Both the position numbers and the translations under genes were made by a program. The notes under the pieces are model-generated. The model saw nothing but the letters and a program-made list of their open reading frames with translations, had not been told where the DNA came from and ran no database searches. A DNA stretch of 64,000 nucleotides from Chlorophyllum brunneum (taxonomy: Eukaryota > Basidiomycota > Agaricomycetes > Agaricales > Agaricaceae): positions 1,240,001 to 1,304,000 of the forward strand of contig OY756149.1 of the NCBI GenBank assembly GCA_963576785.1. Reading direction: 5' to 3'. How positions within the stretch are numbered: position 1 is the stretch's first letter; each line of letters opens with the position of its first letter. Positions 35,001-46,293 of this stretch are shown in pieces.

Positions 35001-35461
35001 GAAGGCAGGAAATACACCCACTGGTGATAGACCATCACAAAAGAGGAAACCACGATCACTCCCCTCCCACGTGTATCAGACTATCGCCCAGTGCTTAGCA
35101 TTGTGAGCCGCGAATTCACCCCCCCTTAAACTTCCTCTCATCCTTGATCCCACAGGCAAATCGTAACTGAGTCTACAAGGCTGCAGAACAACATCATGAA
35201 GTTCTGCATTTCCAGTAGCAATGAGTGGTTGTTTGGAGTAATTGATTGCTCTGGGAACAATCGTCCTTGCTATGTCACAGACACCTTGATTGTCCGGAAT
35301 GAGGATGATATACGGGACACTGTATTTTTGCTCTTAACATGGGTAAGTTCACTGACTCATGTCCTTCCTCTTTATTGGGCGCTGACTTGCTGGTTATTCT
35401 CCAGATGTGTGTCCCTGCCAAGGAGATCTTTGAACAGATGAAGACTCTTAGTGGTGAATGA
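32080..35461 (+). CDS. Ulp1-like (C48) cysteine protease-domain protein, ten exons
   Basis: Model: 32080..32119, 32171..32229, 32277..32342, 32419..32628, 32710..32919, 32972..33257, 33307..33477, 33536..35102, 35156..35342, 35405..35461. All nine introns are GT-AG (47-81 nt), the phases fit, and the result is 950 codons without a stop. The early exons could be placed slightly differently. The N-terminal half has no domain I recognise. Around residues 525-605 it shows the Ulp1 layout: His in DHHYFVVVV (about 527-528), an Asp ten residues on (LPDVNEI), then PQNGLDDCGLIAC with Gln about 591 and Cys about 597. This family removes SUMO-like modifiers. A highly acidic Glu/Asp tail (about 770-845) precedes a basic segment. 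CpG codons are intact. Substrate and role are unknown. Confidence 0.75.
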
Positions 35462-35592
35462 TTCCCGTATCGTCGTCACAGCTATGTTGAAGACTTCGTT
35501 TCTTTGTCGCAAGTAGTGGATAAAGCAGTAATAGCATTATGATTGAATAGGGGATGTAGCACGCGACGGGTTGAAAGTAAACCGGGATTCAC

Positions 35593-36911
35593 CTACTGTC
35601 CCAGCGGCTGTAAATCCTGCATAACACTCGCCAGCCGTTCATTCCTCAGCGGAATCCACAACACCTCTCGATCCACCCTCCGCAGAAACAGTAAAACCAT
35701 GGTCCCTGTATTCACCCAGGAGCGCGGGAAGAGCCGCATCACTCGTCGCGACGAAATCACCACGGGCAGGGTCAAATAAGGCGTCGTAGCCTATCACAGT
35801 GGTCTGTAAATCCACCGTCACACCCTCAGCACCCGACCCAGAACCAGAGCCGGCAGCACCAAGTTCCTCGATAGCCTCCAGTCGTCCATTCACTAGCAGC
35901 ACGAACAACTTTTGAGCTTTTTTGTGCAACAGAGGCCAAGATGTGTAGAGGAACTGTTTCCGATATGTTTGTTACGTCGCCACGGGGGGAGCAGATGACG
36001 GGTTAAGAGCTGAGGGGAGAGTAGATATGAAGTCGAGTTTTTTTGGGGGGCCACCACCGTGTGCGGATGTGAGGGACGTATGTTCGACGTAATTTAATTC
36101 AAAGCCATACGGAGCCAAAGACGTCAGATCGTGATAGAGCCAGGAAAACCCTCGGGGCGGTGTTGACTTATTAGTGGATTGCGGCGAGGTCGCTGAAGAG
36201 GGGAGAAGGGTTTGCGGGCGAAAGACTCAGATGAGGACCATATTAGTGCGAAATTGATGTGGTCTATGGAGGCGATGATGTGGATGTCGGGTGTGAGAGC
36301 CAGAAGTGAGAGGATGGATTTTGCGCGGGAGTTCGTTGAGCAGCAGAGTCGATGTTGTGGAAGACGATGTAAAAGTGAGGAGACAAAAAGAAAAATGTGG
36401 ATATCCGTTGAGCCTGTTTCTCAAGTATTGAGGATGTCAACTCGAGATCCCGAATTCCAGGTATTCGGCCTTTTGCCCTTCTGACTGAGAAGGTCCTTGA
36501 TGGTGAAATCAGGTTGGGAGCCATTGGCAACAATGACGTGCCCCTTCTTGGAACAGACAGCGGTAGCGAAATGATTAAGCAGTTGGCGCTTGGAACCGTA
36601 TCCATATCACAGGATGTTGAAGCCTTCTTGCAGTTCAGGAGGAATCGCGAGAACAGAGAGCTCCGGATGGAAGGCGCCGAAACTATTGGTTGTGGGGTTT
36701 TGAGTCTGGGTTTTGGGGAGATAATGGCATTGTTATATTCCTCCACCGTGAGAGGGAGAACGAGATTAGAAAAGATGTTGGAGGGCGTCTGTGCCCTCGA
36801 AGCAGTGTATGTGAAATAGGCGTGGAAGGTAGTGCCCTGCTGAGGGAAAGAATGATTTGTGGGTGGAAGCTTGTAAGACAATGCAGGAGCTCGTAATATA
36901 TTGGTACTCAC
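35593..36911 (-). pseudogene. ORC2: ORC2-like (origin recognition complex subunit 2) pseudogene
   Basis: Read on the minus strand, several frames together resemble ORC2. In order: FHAYFTYTASRAQTPSN and LPLTVEEYNNAI (about 36800-36720); ELQEGFNIL, a TGA at 36609-36607, then YGYGSKRQLLNHFA and HVIVANGSQPDFTIKDLL (about 36640-36490); IPGIRDLELTSSILEKQAQR; YIVFHNIDSAAQR (about 36360); ILSLLALTPDIHIIASIDHIN; WLYHDLTSLAPYGFEL; KLFVLLVNGRLEAIEEL; ALLGEYRDHGF; and finally EVLWIPLRNERLASV to a TAG at 35593. Moving between these needs at least four frameshifts that GT-AG introns do not explain, besides the stop. ORC2 is essential for replication initiation, so an intact copy should exist elsewhere, unless these breaks are assembly errors. 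Confidence 0.72.
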
Positions 36912-38083
36912 GAAGGGTTTGCAAAGGTGAACATTTGAATACTAAACGCGGCGGGACAGGAACAACCTGACTGATATATCTTAACAAAACAGTGTTCTAC
37001 TACCAAAGACACCACTCCTGAGGCCTGAATACGTGCGTACATAAGGGTTCATAATTGAATGCTTCCCCAGTCGTCAGGCGCCCAAACGAATGTTTTTCGG
37101 GAAGGAATCAAGATTGTCCGCAAGATTATAGCACCACACTGTGGAGATCAGACAACGGCTAGGCCTTCAAATGGCTATCTGTCCCCCTCCTCCCACTAGC
37201 CCTATTCATACATGACATTCCACTCATCTGATGAAGGAAAATAGGCCAAGGACTCAATGGCCAATACATTTTGAATGCCAGCAAGATGGGCATCAATTCT
37301 CGCAGACTCAAAAGGGCAAAGGTCTTCGGGCCTAACTGCCTCACTCTCCACCCCAACATTGCTCTCCATTTGCCACGCCAGCCAGTACCCTCTCGATAAA
37401 ATGATTTCATTCAAAACCCTGAACACATAGGAATGGTTGTTACTAAAAGTATGAAAATTTTCAATCCCTTATGATTCAATCCATATAATATCTCCATAAT
37501 CCCTAATTCGGACTGTTTCAGACTCTACTTTTCTATTCAAATTATTTCTACAGTGCATACAAACTATGTACGAGGTTTCCGTAGCATAGGTTTGGATTTT
37601 CGTATAAATATGAATGTACTTTGTCTACGAAAATCAGTGAAAAAGTATCCAATTATTCCTATCTCTCTTCTTTGCCTCCCAGAGGCTCATAGATGTCTTG
37701 CTTTGACAAACCGCCCTTTCCCTTACCTTTGTGTGTTCCTAGCCACATCCCCTTTCATCTCTATTCCCCTTGGGTTGAAGCCCCAACATCAGACAGATGC
37801 TGATGTGCTTGCAAACATAATGAGACAACATCTCTTCATCTGGAGCCCACTGCAAGGGGCCTCTTGACCCATACATTCCAACACCTTTCCCTTTACCCTA
37901 GCCCAAAGTACACCTCCAAAACCCATCGACCCTAAACATATCACTTATCAACATGTCATCAAGTGGAGATGATGTTCCTCTCTTACCTCTGTCTCAGGTT
38001 GGACCATTAGGCCAGTGTCAATATCAAGCCTTTAGCATGTCTGGAGATGACACCAATATTAGCTTGCAGACATCTGCCTGTCC
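36912..38083. other. Unresolved host or relic sequence
   Basis: 36912-37150 may hold the broken first exon region of the ORC2-like sequence (a plausible donor GTGAGT near 36915). A minus-strand frame at 37202-37426 (74 codons, starting MFRVLNEIIL) and a plus frame starting MSSSGDDVPLLPL at 37953, cut by copia-A at 38084, are not recognisable. The last five bases (TGTCC) are the outer flank of the copia-A 3' LTR. Confidence 0.4.
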
Positions 38084-38655
38084 TGTTGAAGAAATGACTG
38101 TAATGAGTTGTTTGCTGGGGGCAGCAGTAAATGCAGTGGGAGAGAATGTAGGGTCTACTCACCAAGATAATAAGCTTTTATCTGATACCTATAGAAAGGT
38201 AATTTGGATAGACAGATATTATTGATAAAGCAGTTGGTATCAGAAGTGTAGAGGTCAAAGTCGAGTAAGTCAAGACTGGTATTGTACTCAAGAAGATAGG
38301 CAATGATGAAGAAGTTGTTTGATTGAACAAGATGCAGAACTAGGTCTGCTACATGAGGTTTATATACATGTTGAAACATAGGCGAGTCATACTACATAAA
38401 ATACTAGGAATACATGGAATGTTCCTTATGACTCCCATTAACTGTGGTGTAGTGCCTGTGGAGTACTGTGGAATGTAGTATACTAGTCATTAGTACCATG
38501 TAGAATAATCTATCAAGTACTTATGACTCTCATTGTATGCAGAGCAACTCATAGGAAGTTACTATAGATTGAAGTTACTGGAAAGTAATGGATCAGTCTA
38601 TTATTAGAATAATGACTTCATAATCTATTTCTAGAATATGTCCGAAACTTCAACA
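38084..38655 (-). repeat. Copia-A copy 2, 3' LTR
   Basis: 572 bp with TGTTGA/TCAACA ends. Nearly identical to 4485-5056 except the last ~70 bp of the element (the 38084-38155 side). Purine tract on the minus strand at 38656-38669. Confidence 0.93.
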
Positions 38656-38718
38656 CTCCTCCTTGCTCTGTATTGATGTAGAGTTTTTAATTACTCAAAA
38701 CATCAAGCCAAGGCAAGG

Positions 38719-40853
38719 TCAGAATAGATTGAATTTAATTTTGTCTAAATTTTTTGTAAGAATATCGGCAGGGTTTTCCATGCCTTTCACAGAGAATATT
38801 TCAATCTTTCCTTCTTCTACCAAATCATGAATATAATGGTATTTGACGTCAACATATTTTGATTGTTTTTCTGTTACTGGATTTTTGGCCCAAAATATTG
38901 AACTCTTATTATCACCAAAGAGATAAGGGGCCAATGATTGGATACCAATTTCTTCCAAAAAATTGATGGTCCAAATTAATTGTCAACTGCAATCTGACAA
39001 AGCCATATACTCAGCTTCAGTGGAATATAATGTAATGGTTTTCTGTTTTCTACTTAACTAAGCAATAGCTCCGCTGGCTAATAAACAGAAATATCCAGTT
39101 ACAGATTTATGACTAATTAGATCACCAGCCCAATCAGAGTCTGAAAAGGCATTAAGGCCTTGCATAGAACTTCTATTATAGGTAATTCTATATTTGCGAG
39201 TAGTATTAAGATACTTTAGCAAATGTAAGCCTACATTATAATGTGCTTTGGTAGGATTGGTCATATGTTGTGATAATTTGACAGTAGCAAAGACTATGTC
39301 TGGCTGACTGCCTATCATTAGATACATAACCGATCCTACTAACTGTTGATACCTCTTTATGAAGTCAGATGTTGCTTGTTCTGTATTGGATTCAAAGATA
39401 AATCCATTGGGTAATGGGATTTCTGCTTTTCCAATTACTTTGAATTGATCAAGAACCTTTCCTAGATAATCCATTTGGTCTAGGGTAATTGATCAGTTTA
39501 TAGGATTTTGCAAAATTTTCATGCCAAGAAACTCTTTGGTTGGACCAAGGTCTCAGCATTTCCATTTCTTCATAAAGAGTGCTTGCTTCTCATGTAGAAG
39601 TCTAGAGCCTCTAATTCCGATGAACATTGAGTTATCTACATAGACTAGAGCTATAATAAGCTCTTTGGTTTCAGGATTGTAGTAATAGTAGACTCCAGCA
39701 TCTAATTTGGATTGGACAAATCCTAGATCAGTCATTGACTTAGTCAATTCCTTCCACTATTGTCATCCAGATTGCTTTAGTCCATAAATGGCTTGGTTTA
39801 ATTTCCAAACCGTATTACCATGACCTGTATTGAAACCTTCTAGAAGTTCCATATAGAGCTCTTCATCCAGTTTTCCATAGAGATAAGCAGTTTTAACATC
39901 TAAACTGAGCATCTTCCAATTGTTGAGGGCAGCAACTGCAAATATGAGTTGTGCTGTCTCATAATAGACTACTGGTGAAAATAGTTCATCATAATCAATT
40001 CCCTCTATCTGAGAGAATCCTTTTGCTACTAGTCGAGCATGGTATCGACCATCTGATTTGGGTGTGAAGACCCATCTATTTTTGACTGCTTTTCTTCCAG
40101 GTGGAAGTTTAGCTAAGTCATAAACATGTCTTTTTCTGAGTGAATTTAACTCTTCTAAGCATGCTTTCCACCATTTAGATTTTTCTTCTGATGGTAGTCG
40201 ATTTAGATCCTTGAAAGAAATAGGAACTAATGGTGATTCGACTTTTTGAGTGCACAAATAATTGATTATCCCTACTCCTCCTTCTCTGCATAAGTCTTCT
40301 AATGTAGAAGCTTCATGTTGAGAACGTCTATCAATTATTCCAGGTTTGTAAGTCTCTGATTGAATTTGTCTAACAAGTGTACTTGTAGAACTTGTTAATT
40401 TCAACTTAGGAGGTTGGAACATCTCATAGTCCTGGAGAATTTTGGTCAGATGCTTTGTAGAACCATAGAAGTTTCCTGGACGTTCAGGTACTTTTCTGGT
40501 TCTTTGCAGTCTCTGAGGTATTTCAGGAACCGGTATTTGATCCGAGTAACCTCGTGGTACAGAAGAACTAGCATCCTGATCATCTTTGACAGGGGTATAG
40601 GGTATGAACAGTTGTACATCTGGATCATCTCTTTGAGAAGGCGGATGGTTCGAACCTTCAGGGTGATTGGGTGGATCAGCATATGATAATCCATCACTAT
40701 CATCGTCTTCTGGTGTTTGTGCTTCTCTTGGTGGAAAGAGAATGTTTTGCACAATACCATCCCACTCCTTCTGAATATCTGTATTAATGTTTGGTGCTTT
40801 TCTCTTTCCTTTATACTTCTTAGGTTTAGGGAAAGGAGTTGGAATTTGTCCAT
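38719..40853 (-). pseudogene. Copia-A copy 2 RT and RNase H
   Basis: The RT core at 39763-40752 is identical in protein to 2388-3377. YVDN at the catalytic box and TGA stops at the same codons as copy 1 show shared ancestry after inactivation. One additional stop (TGG to TAG at about 39057, in GAIAW) is unique to this copy. A Thr/Ile difference, in another reading frame, marks one further base change near 40704. Confidence 0.92.
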
Positions 40854-40999
40854 GACCAGATCTATAAGTCCTATCTTCTGGAGAACCTTTGGGAGAAGTT
40901 CAGGGTATAGGACTCAGTGGTCTATTAATAGGTAAACCAGTAGACGGATCTGGAGCATGGAAGACAATTACTTCCAAAGGTGTGCTTTGAGAAGTGGAA

Positions 41000-42116
41000 G
41001 ATGATGGTTGGTTCATCTATTCTTCTCATCTTTTCCCAATACATTTAGGAAAGTGTTCTTTACTGAATACGGCTGTTGGAAATATATAGGTCACATTTCC
41101 ATTTAGGTGCCTCATAAAACAATAGTTTTTCCTATCTGATTCCAACCAAGGAAAATCATGAGTTTTGACTTTGCTGTCAGTTTATTGTCTCTTATCTCTT
41201 TTAGAAGAAAAACATAAGCACCACAGCCAAAGACTTTCTCTTTGGAGATGTCTGGAATCTTCTGATTCAACACTTCATAAGGTGTTTTCCACATGAGTCA
41301 TAATACCAGTGTTTTATTATAGATATGTATTGCATGATCTATAGAAAACTCCCACCAACCATCAGGAATACAAGCATGATGCCTTATGGCTTCTGCTTTA
41401 TCCATTAAAGTTTGGTTCAAGCATTCTGCTCAACTGTTCTGTTGGTGTATGTGCAGTGCACTAGTCTCATGTATAATCCCTAATGAGTGCAAATGAGATT
41501 GCAACTTGTCAGTTGCATACTCTCCTCCTCTATCAGTGCAGAGATATTTTAATTTAGTCTCATATTGAGTCTGAATTAAGACAATGAAATTTTTCATTTC
41601 TTCTGCTGCTTCTGATTTCTTATGGAGGAAGCAAATCCATCCATAAGAGGAAAAGTTGTCTATTATGGTCATGACCCATTTAAATTTATGGTAGGAAAGA
41701 ATTGGAAGTTCAACTAAATCCAAGTGAATTCTTTTGAATGGATGCTTTGCACATGTAGGGTTCTCTCTAAAGGGTTTCTGGTGTATCTTTCCCTTGGCAC
41801 AACTGTCACAGACTGGTTTTTGCTCGGGAATCCATACCGGAGTAAACCCAATTGTATTTTTCTCAAAATGATTGAGAATACAATTAGAGGGATATCCTAA
41901 TCTTGTATGTACAACTTTGTAGCCAACAATCGGATCCACAGCCATAGCTGCATGTTCTGAATGTACAATTTTGGTGTTAACAAAATGTAGAGTAGTGTTA
42001 CGACTTGCTGAAGGATATGCTTGAAGAATAGCATTTCCTTTGCTATCAACTACTACTGATTCATTGGCATCTGTTCTAATAGTTTTGCTATCTTGGCATA
42101 ACTGTTCCACTGACAT
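41000..42116 (-). pseudogene. Copia-A copy 2 integrase
   Basis: The open frame at 41430-42116 (228 codons) matches copy 1 except the fourth residue. It has the same HTRLGYPS zinc region, CDSCAKGK and DLVELP core. The same TGA ends it. The divergence boundary with copy 1 lies at its start. Confidence 0.9.
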
Positions 42117-42117
42117 A

Positions 42118-44711
42118 AGTTATTCAGAGGTTCCTTTCAGAAGGAAGACTGGATATATTAATATCTGCATTGGTTGAATGCTGTCAGTCTTCCCGTTATA
42201 GACTCTATGCTTAAGCATAACTGCGCTAAGACCAACTGCATTAAGGTAGGGGCCTTGTGCTCCTACAGTCTTAATTGGGATTGAAATTTTGAGTTCTTCA
42301 AAGTTGATAAAGTCTTCTGCATAGGGGGTATAATGACATGATGCTCCTAAGTCTAATAACTATACATCACTATATTCTTCTAGTGGCATTATCATTTGAT
42401 CATTGCTTATCAATCGAGATCTTATTTGATCTGGTACTCTTAAATACTGATCGGGCATGTGCATTGAGAAGCAAGAAAATTGAGAAGTGTTAAAACACTT
42501 CTCATTTATAGATTTGCTTGTATCAACATATTTATGGGATCCTAAAGATCCTAATTGCATAATTAATTGCCTAGCCCCCAATGTCCCTTCCCCTTGCCCT
42601 TGCCCTTCTTCTTGTGAAGTCAGCCAGTTGGCATATTGGTGACAGGACTGTGTATCAGGGTTAGTAAGAGTATCTGAGATTGAATTGATCACATACCCAG
42701 CTCTTCCCTTCTTCTTGAAGTTGCTTCTGTAGTCAGTCAATGAAAGTCCAAGAAACACCTCAGATTGAGGTGCCAAAGCAAAAGATTCAGACTTTGGAGA
42801 CTTTGGAAGGGGCCCAGAGGAGGGTTCTGCAGTATTTTCAGGGTTCCTGGGGTCGTGGATATTATAGGCAATATTCTAAGCTGGTGCTATGAGGTTGTTG
42901 ACCTCCTGCTCACCTTCAAGCCACTTGAAGGCCTCATCTACCAACACTGTAAGTGTGGCAGGTCACCTTTAAGTGGTCTTGACTTTCTGAGTAAGAGAAT
43001 ATTCCTTACTCTGAAAGTGCTCTATAGGAGGGGAAACCCAAGGAAGAGGGGGAAACTCCTCATCATAGGTCCTAACAGCTGGAGCTACTATTTCCTCTGG
43101 AGGAGGAAGGTAGAATGGCTGAACCTCTCTGGGTTCAAGAGAATCACTCTGGGTGATAGAGTCCATGCTTAGGATCTTTACCACATGGTACATTGCCAAA
43201 TTGATTTTCATCCCAAATTTGGGAGAAACCATTAAGGTATATGGCAAACTAATAGGTAAGAGAAGAGAAAAGCGGATGCAAGTCATGTTAATATTGGGGT
43301 TATTGTGCTTCAAGAACTATTTACTCACCCTTGTGTGTCCCTCACAGGTACAACCTGGGGGGTGACCAGAAGGAACAGAAGGTACACCGGGAGGTGTCAC
43401 CGATTGTCCTTGTTAGGCATGGGAATGAGAGACCTGGTACATCCTCTGATTGTAGTGATCGAGGACACACTTCTTTGCCATTTGCATGGGCAAAGGACCA
43501 GTGATGCAGTCATGCCAGGCGATCATCTGTTGAATCTGCAGTGAGTTTTCGAGGAGGGTGGTAAAACATAAGTTTCATACTTCAGCATGCACCTTTTTCT
43601 TGAGCTTAGTACAAGCATTTTCATGTGCCTGCTGGACCTTCTTGGGATTAACCCAAGTCACAGGTTTTGGTCTCTCACTCACTAAGACATGAGTGGTTAG
43701 AGGAGCGGGAGCAGGTCGAGGCATATCCATGCATCTCATCAGGTTGAAGGGGGTTATTCCTGGACCAGTGAAGGGATGGACTGCCAGTTCCGTGGCAGCA
43801 GCAAAGCCCGCCATGGCTTTCACCATGTGGGCCTGTGGTTTACCTCTGCCCTTCTTGGGCTTCTTCTTCTGCTTCTTCTAGACATTAATCCAGGTAGGAG
43901 TAGGCAGAGAAGGCTGAGGGGGCTGCCCACTCGAATTGGCAGGGTGGTGAGGTCCTCTCACAGGCTGGGCCCTGGTATTGCCTCCAGGGTGGAAGCGGTT
44001 CCAGGGTGGTCCAGAGTGAGTCCTGGGGAAATTGTCCTGAGGGCAGTTTTGGTAGTTGGCAGTGGTAGCGTATGAAGCTTGTTGGTTAGACATGTTTGGT
44101 CTGGATTCTTCACATCTTGACCACTTAGCATTTATAGCTTGCTGAACTACCTCCCAGGTCATATCTACAACATCATGATTATTTGCCAATGTTGTTTGTG
44201 CCACAGCATTCCAATTGGGTGGTAATACATTCAAAGCGATCATTGTGCCAAGAACTTCTAGCAACTTTACTTTAGCTGTTTCTAATTGAGAAGCCATTGT
44301 TCTCAATTCAGCTAGATCTATTGCTGGATCTTGATTCCCTGAGATGCGCTTTCGCAACATTCTCTGGAGGATTGAATATACCACAGTGGGAAAAGGTGTC
44401 TAAAAGCAGGTTTTCAAGTCATTCCAAAGGAATCCAGGAGTGTTATGTCCATGGAGTAATAGAGAATCAGGTAAAGTGCCATTTATAACAGCCAATGTCT
44501 GACCTCGGAGTTGATCTCTCCTTCTATCCTCCTCTGTTAAGGTAGAAGGATTTTTGGGGGAGAGATCCTGATCTGTCACAGTCTATCCTGACTGGTCGGA
44601 GCCAGTGACAGATATAAGGATCAAAGCATTTTGATGCCTTCTAGACCAGAACACATAGTTCTTAGGCCCATTGAGCTTAGGCAAACCAGAGACAATATTA
44701 TTAGTAGTCAT
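42118..44711 (-). pseudogene. Copia-A Gag and protease
   Basis: The likely start is the ATG at 44711 (MTTNNIVSGLPKLNGPKNY), a UBN2-type copia Gag opening. The helical Gag core continues at 44384-43878 (MVYSILQRMLRKRISG, VLPPNWNAVAQTTLANN) to a Pro/Gln-rich tail. A basic KKKPKKGRG stretch and the linker follow, then the DSG protease region near 42350 (stop at the preceding Trp codon). At least five stops occur. This shows that copies 1 and 3 contain only the downstream part of gag in the window. Confidence 0.8.
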
Positions 44712-44858
44712 AATATCTTTGTCAAGTGAATTTCTTTCTAGAAGAAAATTCTCATATCAGCAATGATCAAATGCAAGGATAACTCTGTCAGGTAAAGCCC
44801 TATCATCCTATCTTGGTTAGAGGGGATGATAATGGTTTAACCATTGGTAAGGCTACCA

Positions 44859-44870
44859 GGGCCCATAACC
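44859..44870 (-). promoter_or_regulatory. Primer binding site of copia-A
   Basis: On the minus strand GGTTATGGGCCC starts directly after the 5' LTR. It is complementary to the anticodon arm of initiator tRNA-Met (GGGCCCAUAACC in many eukaryotes), not to its 3' end. Drosophila copia and yeast Ty5 prime from such half-tRNA fragments. An ATG lies inside the site but opens only nine codons. Confidence 0.7.
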
Positions 44871-45442
44871 TGTTGAGAAAATGACTGTAACGAGTTGTTT
44901 GCTGGGGGCAGCAGTAAATACAGTGGGAGAGAATGTAGGGTCTACTCACTGAGATAATAAGTTTCTATCTGATACCTATAGAAAGGTAATTTGGATAGAC
45001 AGATATTAGTAATGAAGCGGTCGGTGTCAGAGGTAGATTGTTCAAAGTTGAGGAGATCAAGACTGGTGTTGTACTCAAGAAGATAAGTGATAGTGAAGAA
45101 GTTGTTCAATTGAACAAGATACAGAACTAGGTCTGCTACATGGGGTTTATATACATATTGAAGCATAGGTGAGTCATACTACATAAAATACTAGGAATGC
45201 ATAGAACATTCCTTATGACTCCCATTAACTATGGCGTAGTGCCTGCAGAGTACTGCAGAACATATTATACAAGTCATTAGTACTACATAGAATAATCTAT
45301 CAAGTACTTATAACTCTCATCGTATGTAGAGCAACTCATTAGAAGTTACTATGGATTGAAGTTACTGGAAAGTAATGGATCAGTCTATTATTAGAATAAT
45401 GACTTCATAATCTATTTCTAGAATATGTCCAAAACTTCAACA
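44871..45442 (-). repeat. Copia-A copy 2, 5' LTR
   Basis: 572 bp, TGTTGA/TCAACA ends. It is preceded in element orientation by ATTAT. Visibly diverged from 38084-38655 across its middle (for example around 45015-45065). Confidence 0.93.
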
Positions 45443-45881
45443 ATAATGGCAGCTGAGCATATTATGGCCAGTCTTGGTACATAAATCACAAATAGCAGTT
45501 ATTGGGCATTGCTGAGAGCATGGAAAGGTAGTGTAGGATGTAGTAGACGTAGTGGAGGACTTGTAATGGCATTGGTGAAAGGATAGGGAGAGAATTTGAG
45601 GTAAGGAGTAATAACTACACATAATGAGTCAGTAATGACTACAGAGTCCCTTGAAACACTGCAATATCATCAGCAATGTCCAGTAGCATAATTGGAGTGA
45701 CAGAGCATCAGTCAGCTCATGAAATACATGAGGAAATGGTACATAATATGAGCTAGAGGTGCAGCCTTGATGATGAATATTATATGAATAATACTGAAGA
45801 GCTAGTCATATGGAATACAGCTATAGTAAGTGCAAATGGCAACACTTCTCCTAGCTCAAAGTGCGATATGAATCAAACACC
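45443..45881 (-). pseudogene. Copia-B gag fragment with zinc knuckle
   Basis: On the minus strand a frame ending at the copia-A LTR holds a CCHC knuckle, CDLCTKTGHNMLSC, then HY. Joined after the ATTAT duplication at 5057, the frame stays open for more than 30 codons toward the copia-B protease. It is cut on its upstream side by gypsy-5 (ACACC). Confidence 0.7.
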
Positions 45882-46181
45882 TGTTACGACCTTAGTCTCT
45901 GACTCAGGTTGCAAGCCTTTGGATAAAGGGAAGGAAGTAGAGAGAGGAAGAAGGGAAGATACGATTGGTAAAGTGTAAGGAATACATCAAGTATTACTAC
46001 ACTTTATATACTAGTGGTAGAGGCTAATAATAAGGGAGTCGAGTAACGGAGTCAGAGGAGAGGAGTAGTATGAGTCAGGTAGGAGGCACAGCCTCTAGGG
46101 TGATACAGGAGATGAAACAAGTATGAGAGTACACGAGGTAATGGGCGCATGATGGGAATGAACGGTCTATGATTCGTAACA
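45882..46181 (-). repeat. Gypsy-5 3' LTR, 300 bp
   Basis: TGTTAC/TAACA ends, apparently identical to 52073-52372. On the minus strand a purine tract (complement of ATACCTCCCTTTC at 46182) abuts it. Confidence 0.95.
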
Positions 46182-46293
46182 ATACCTCCCTTTCAAGCTT
46201 CATGTCCTCATGATACGTATTACTGTAAAGGTCCTTTGTAAGATAGAACATATGGAATTTGTTAAAGTTTTTAAGAAAACCCGACAAGTGTTT

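Larger units (their letters stand above)
38084..45442 (-). mobile_element. Copia-A copy 2, complete LTR to LTR but inactive
   Basis: 3' LTR at 38084-38655 and 5' LTR at 44871-45442, both 572 bp, total 7,359 bp. Reading on the minus strand: LTR, primer site, gag, protease, integrase, RT, RNase H, polypurine tract, LTR. Outer flanks do not match (TGTCC left, ATAAT right), so the two ends are not one original insertion. The two LTRs differ strongly from each other, although the 3' LTR is nearly identical to that of copy 1. Confidence 0.94.

Noticed and set aside
33577..35106. A single-exon protease gene of 509 codons starting near 33577
   Set aside because: The apparent start is TTG, and upstream and downstream exons join it with consistent GT-AG phases into a longer gene.
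36264..36911. A 215-codon intact protein on the minus strand
   Set aside because: Its frame contains only some ORC2-like blocks; the others are in neighbouring frames, so it is a stretch of the pseudogene.
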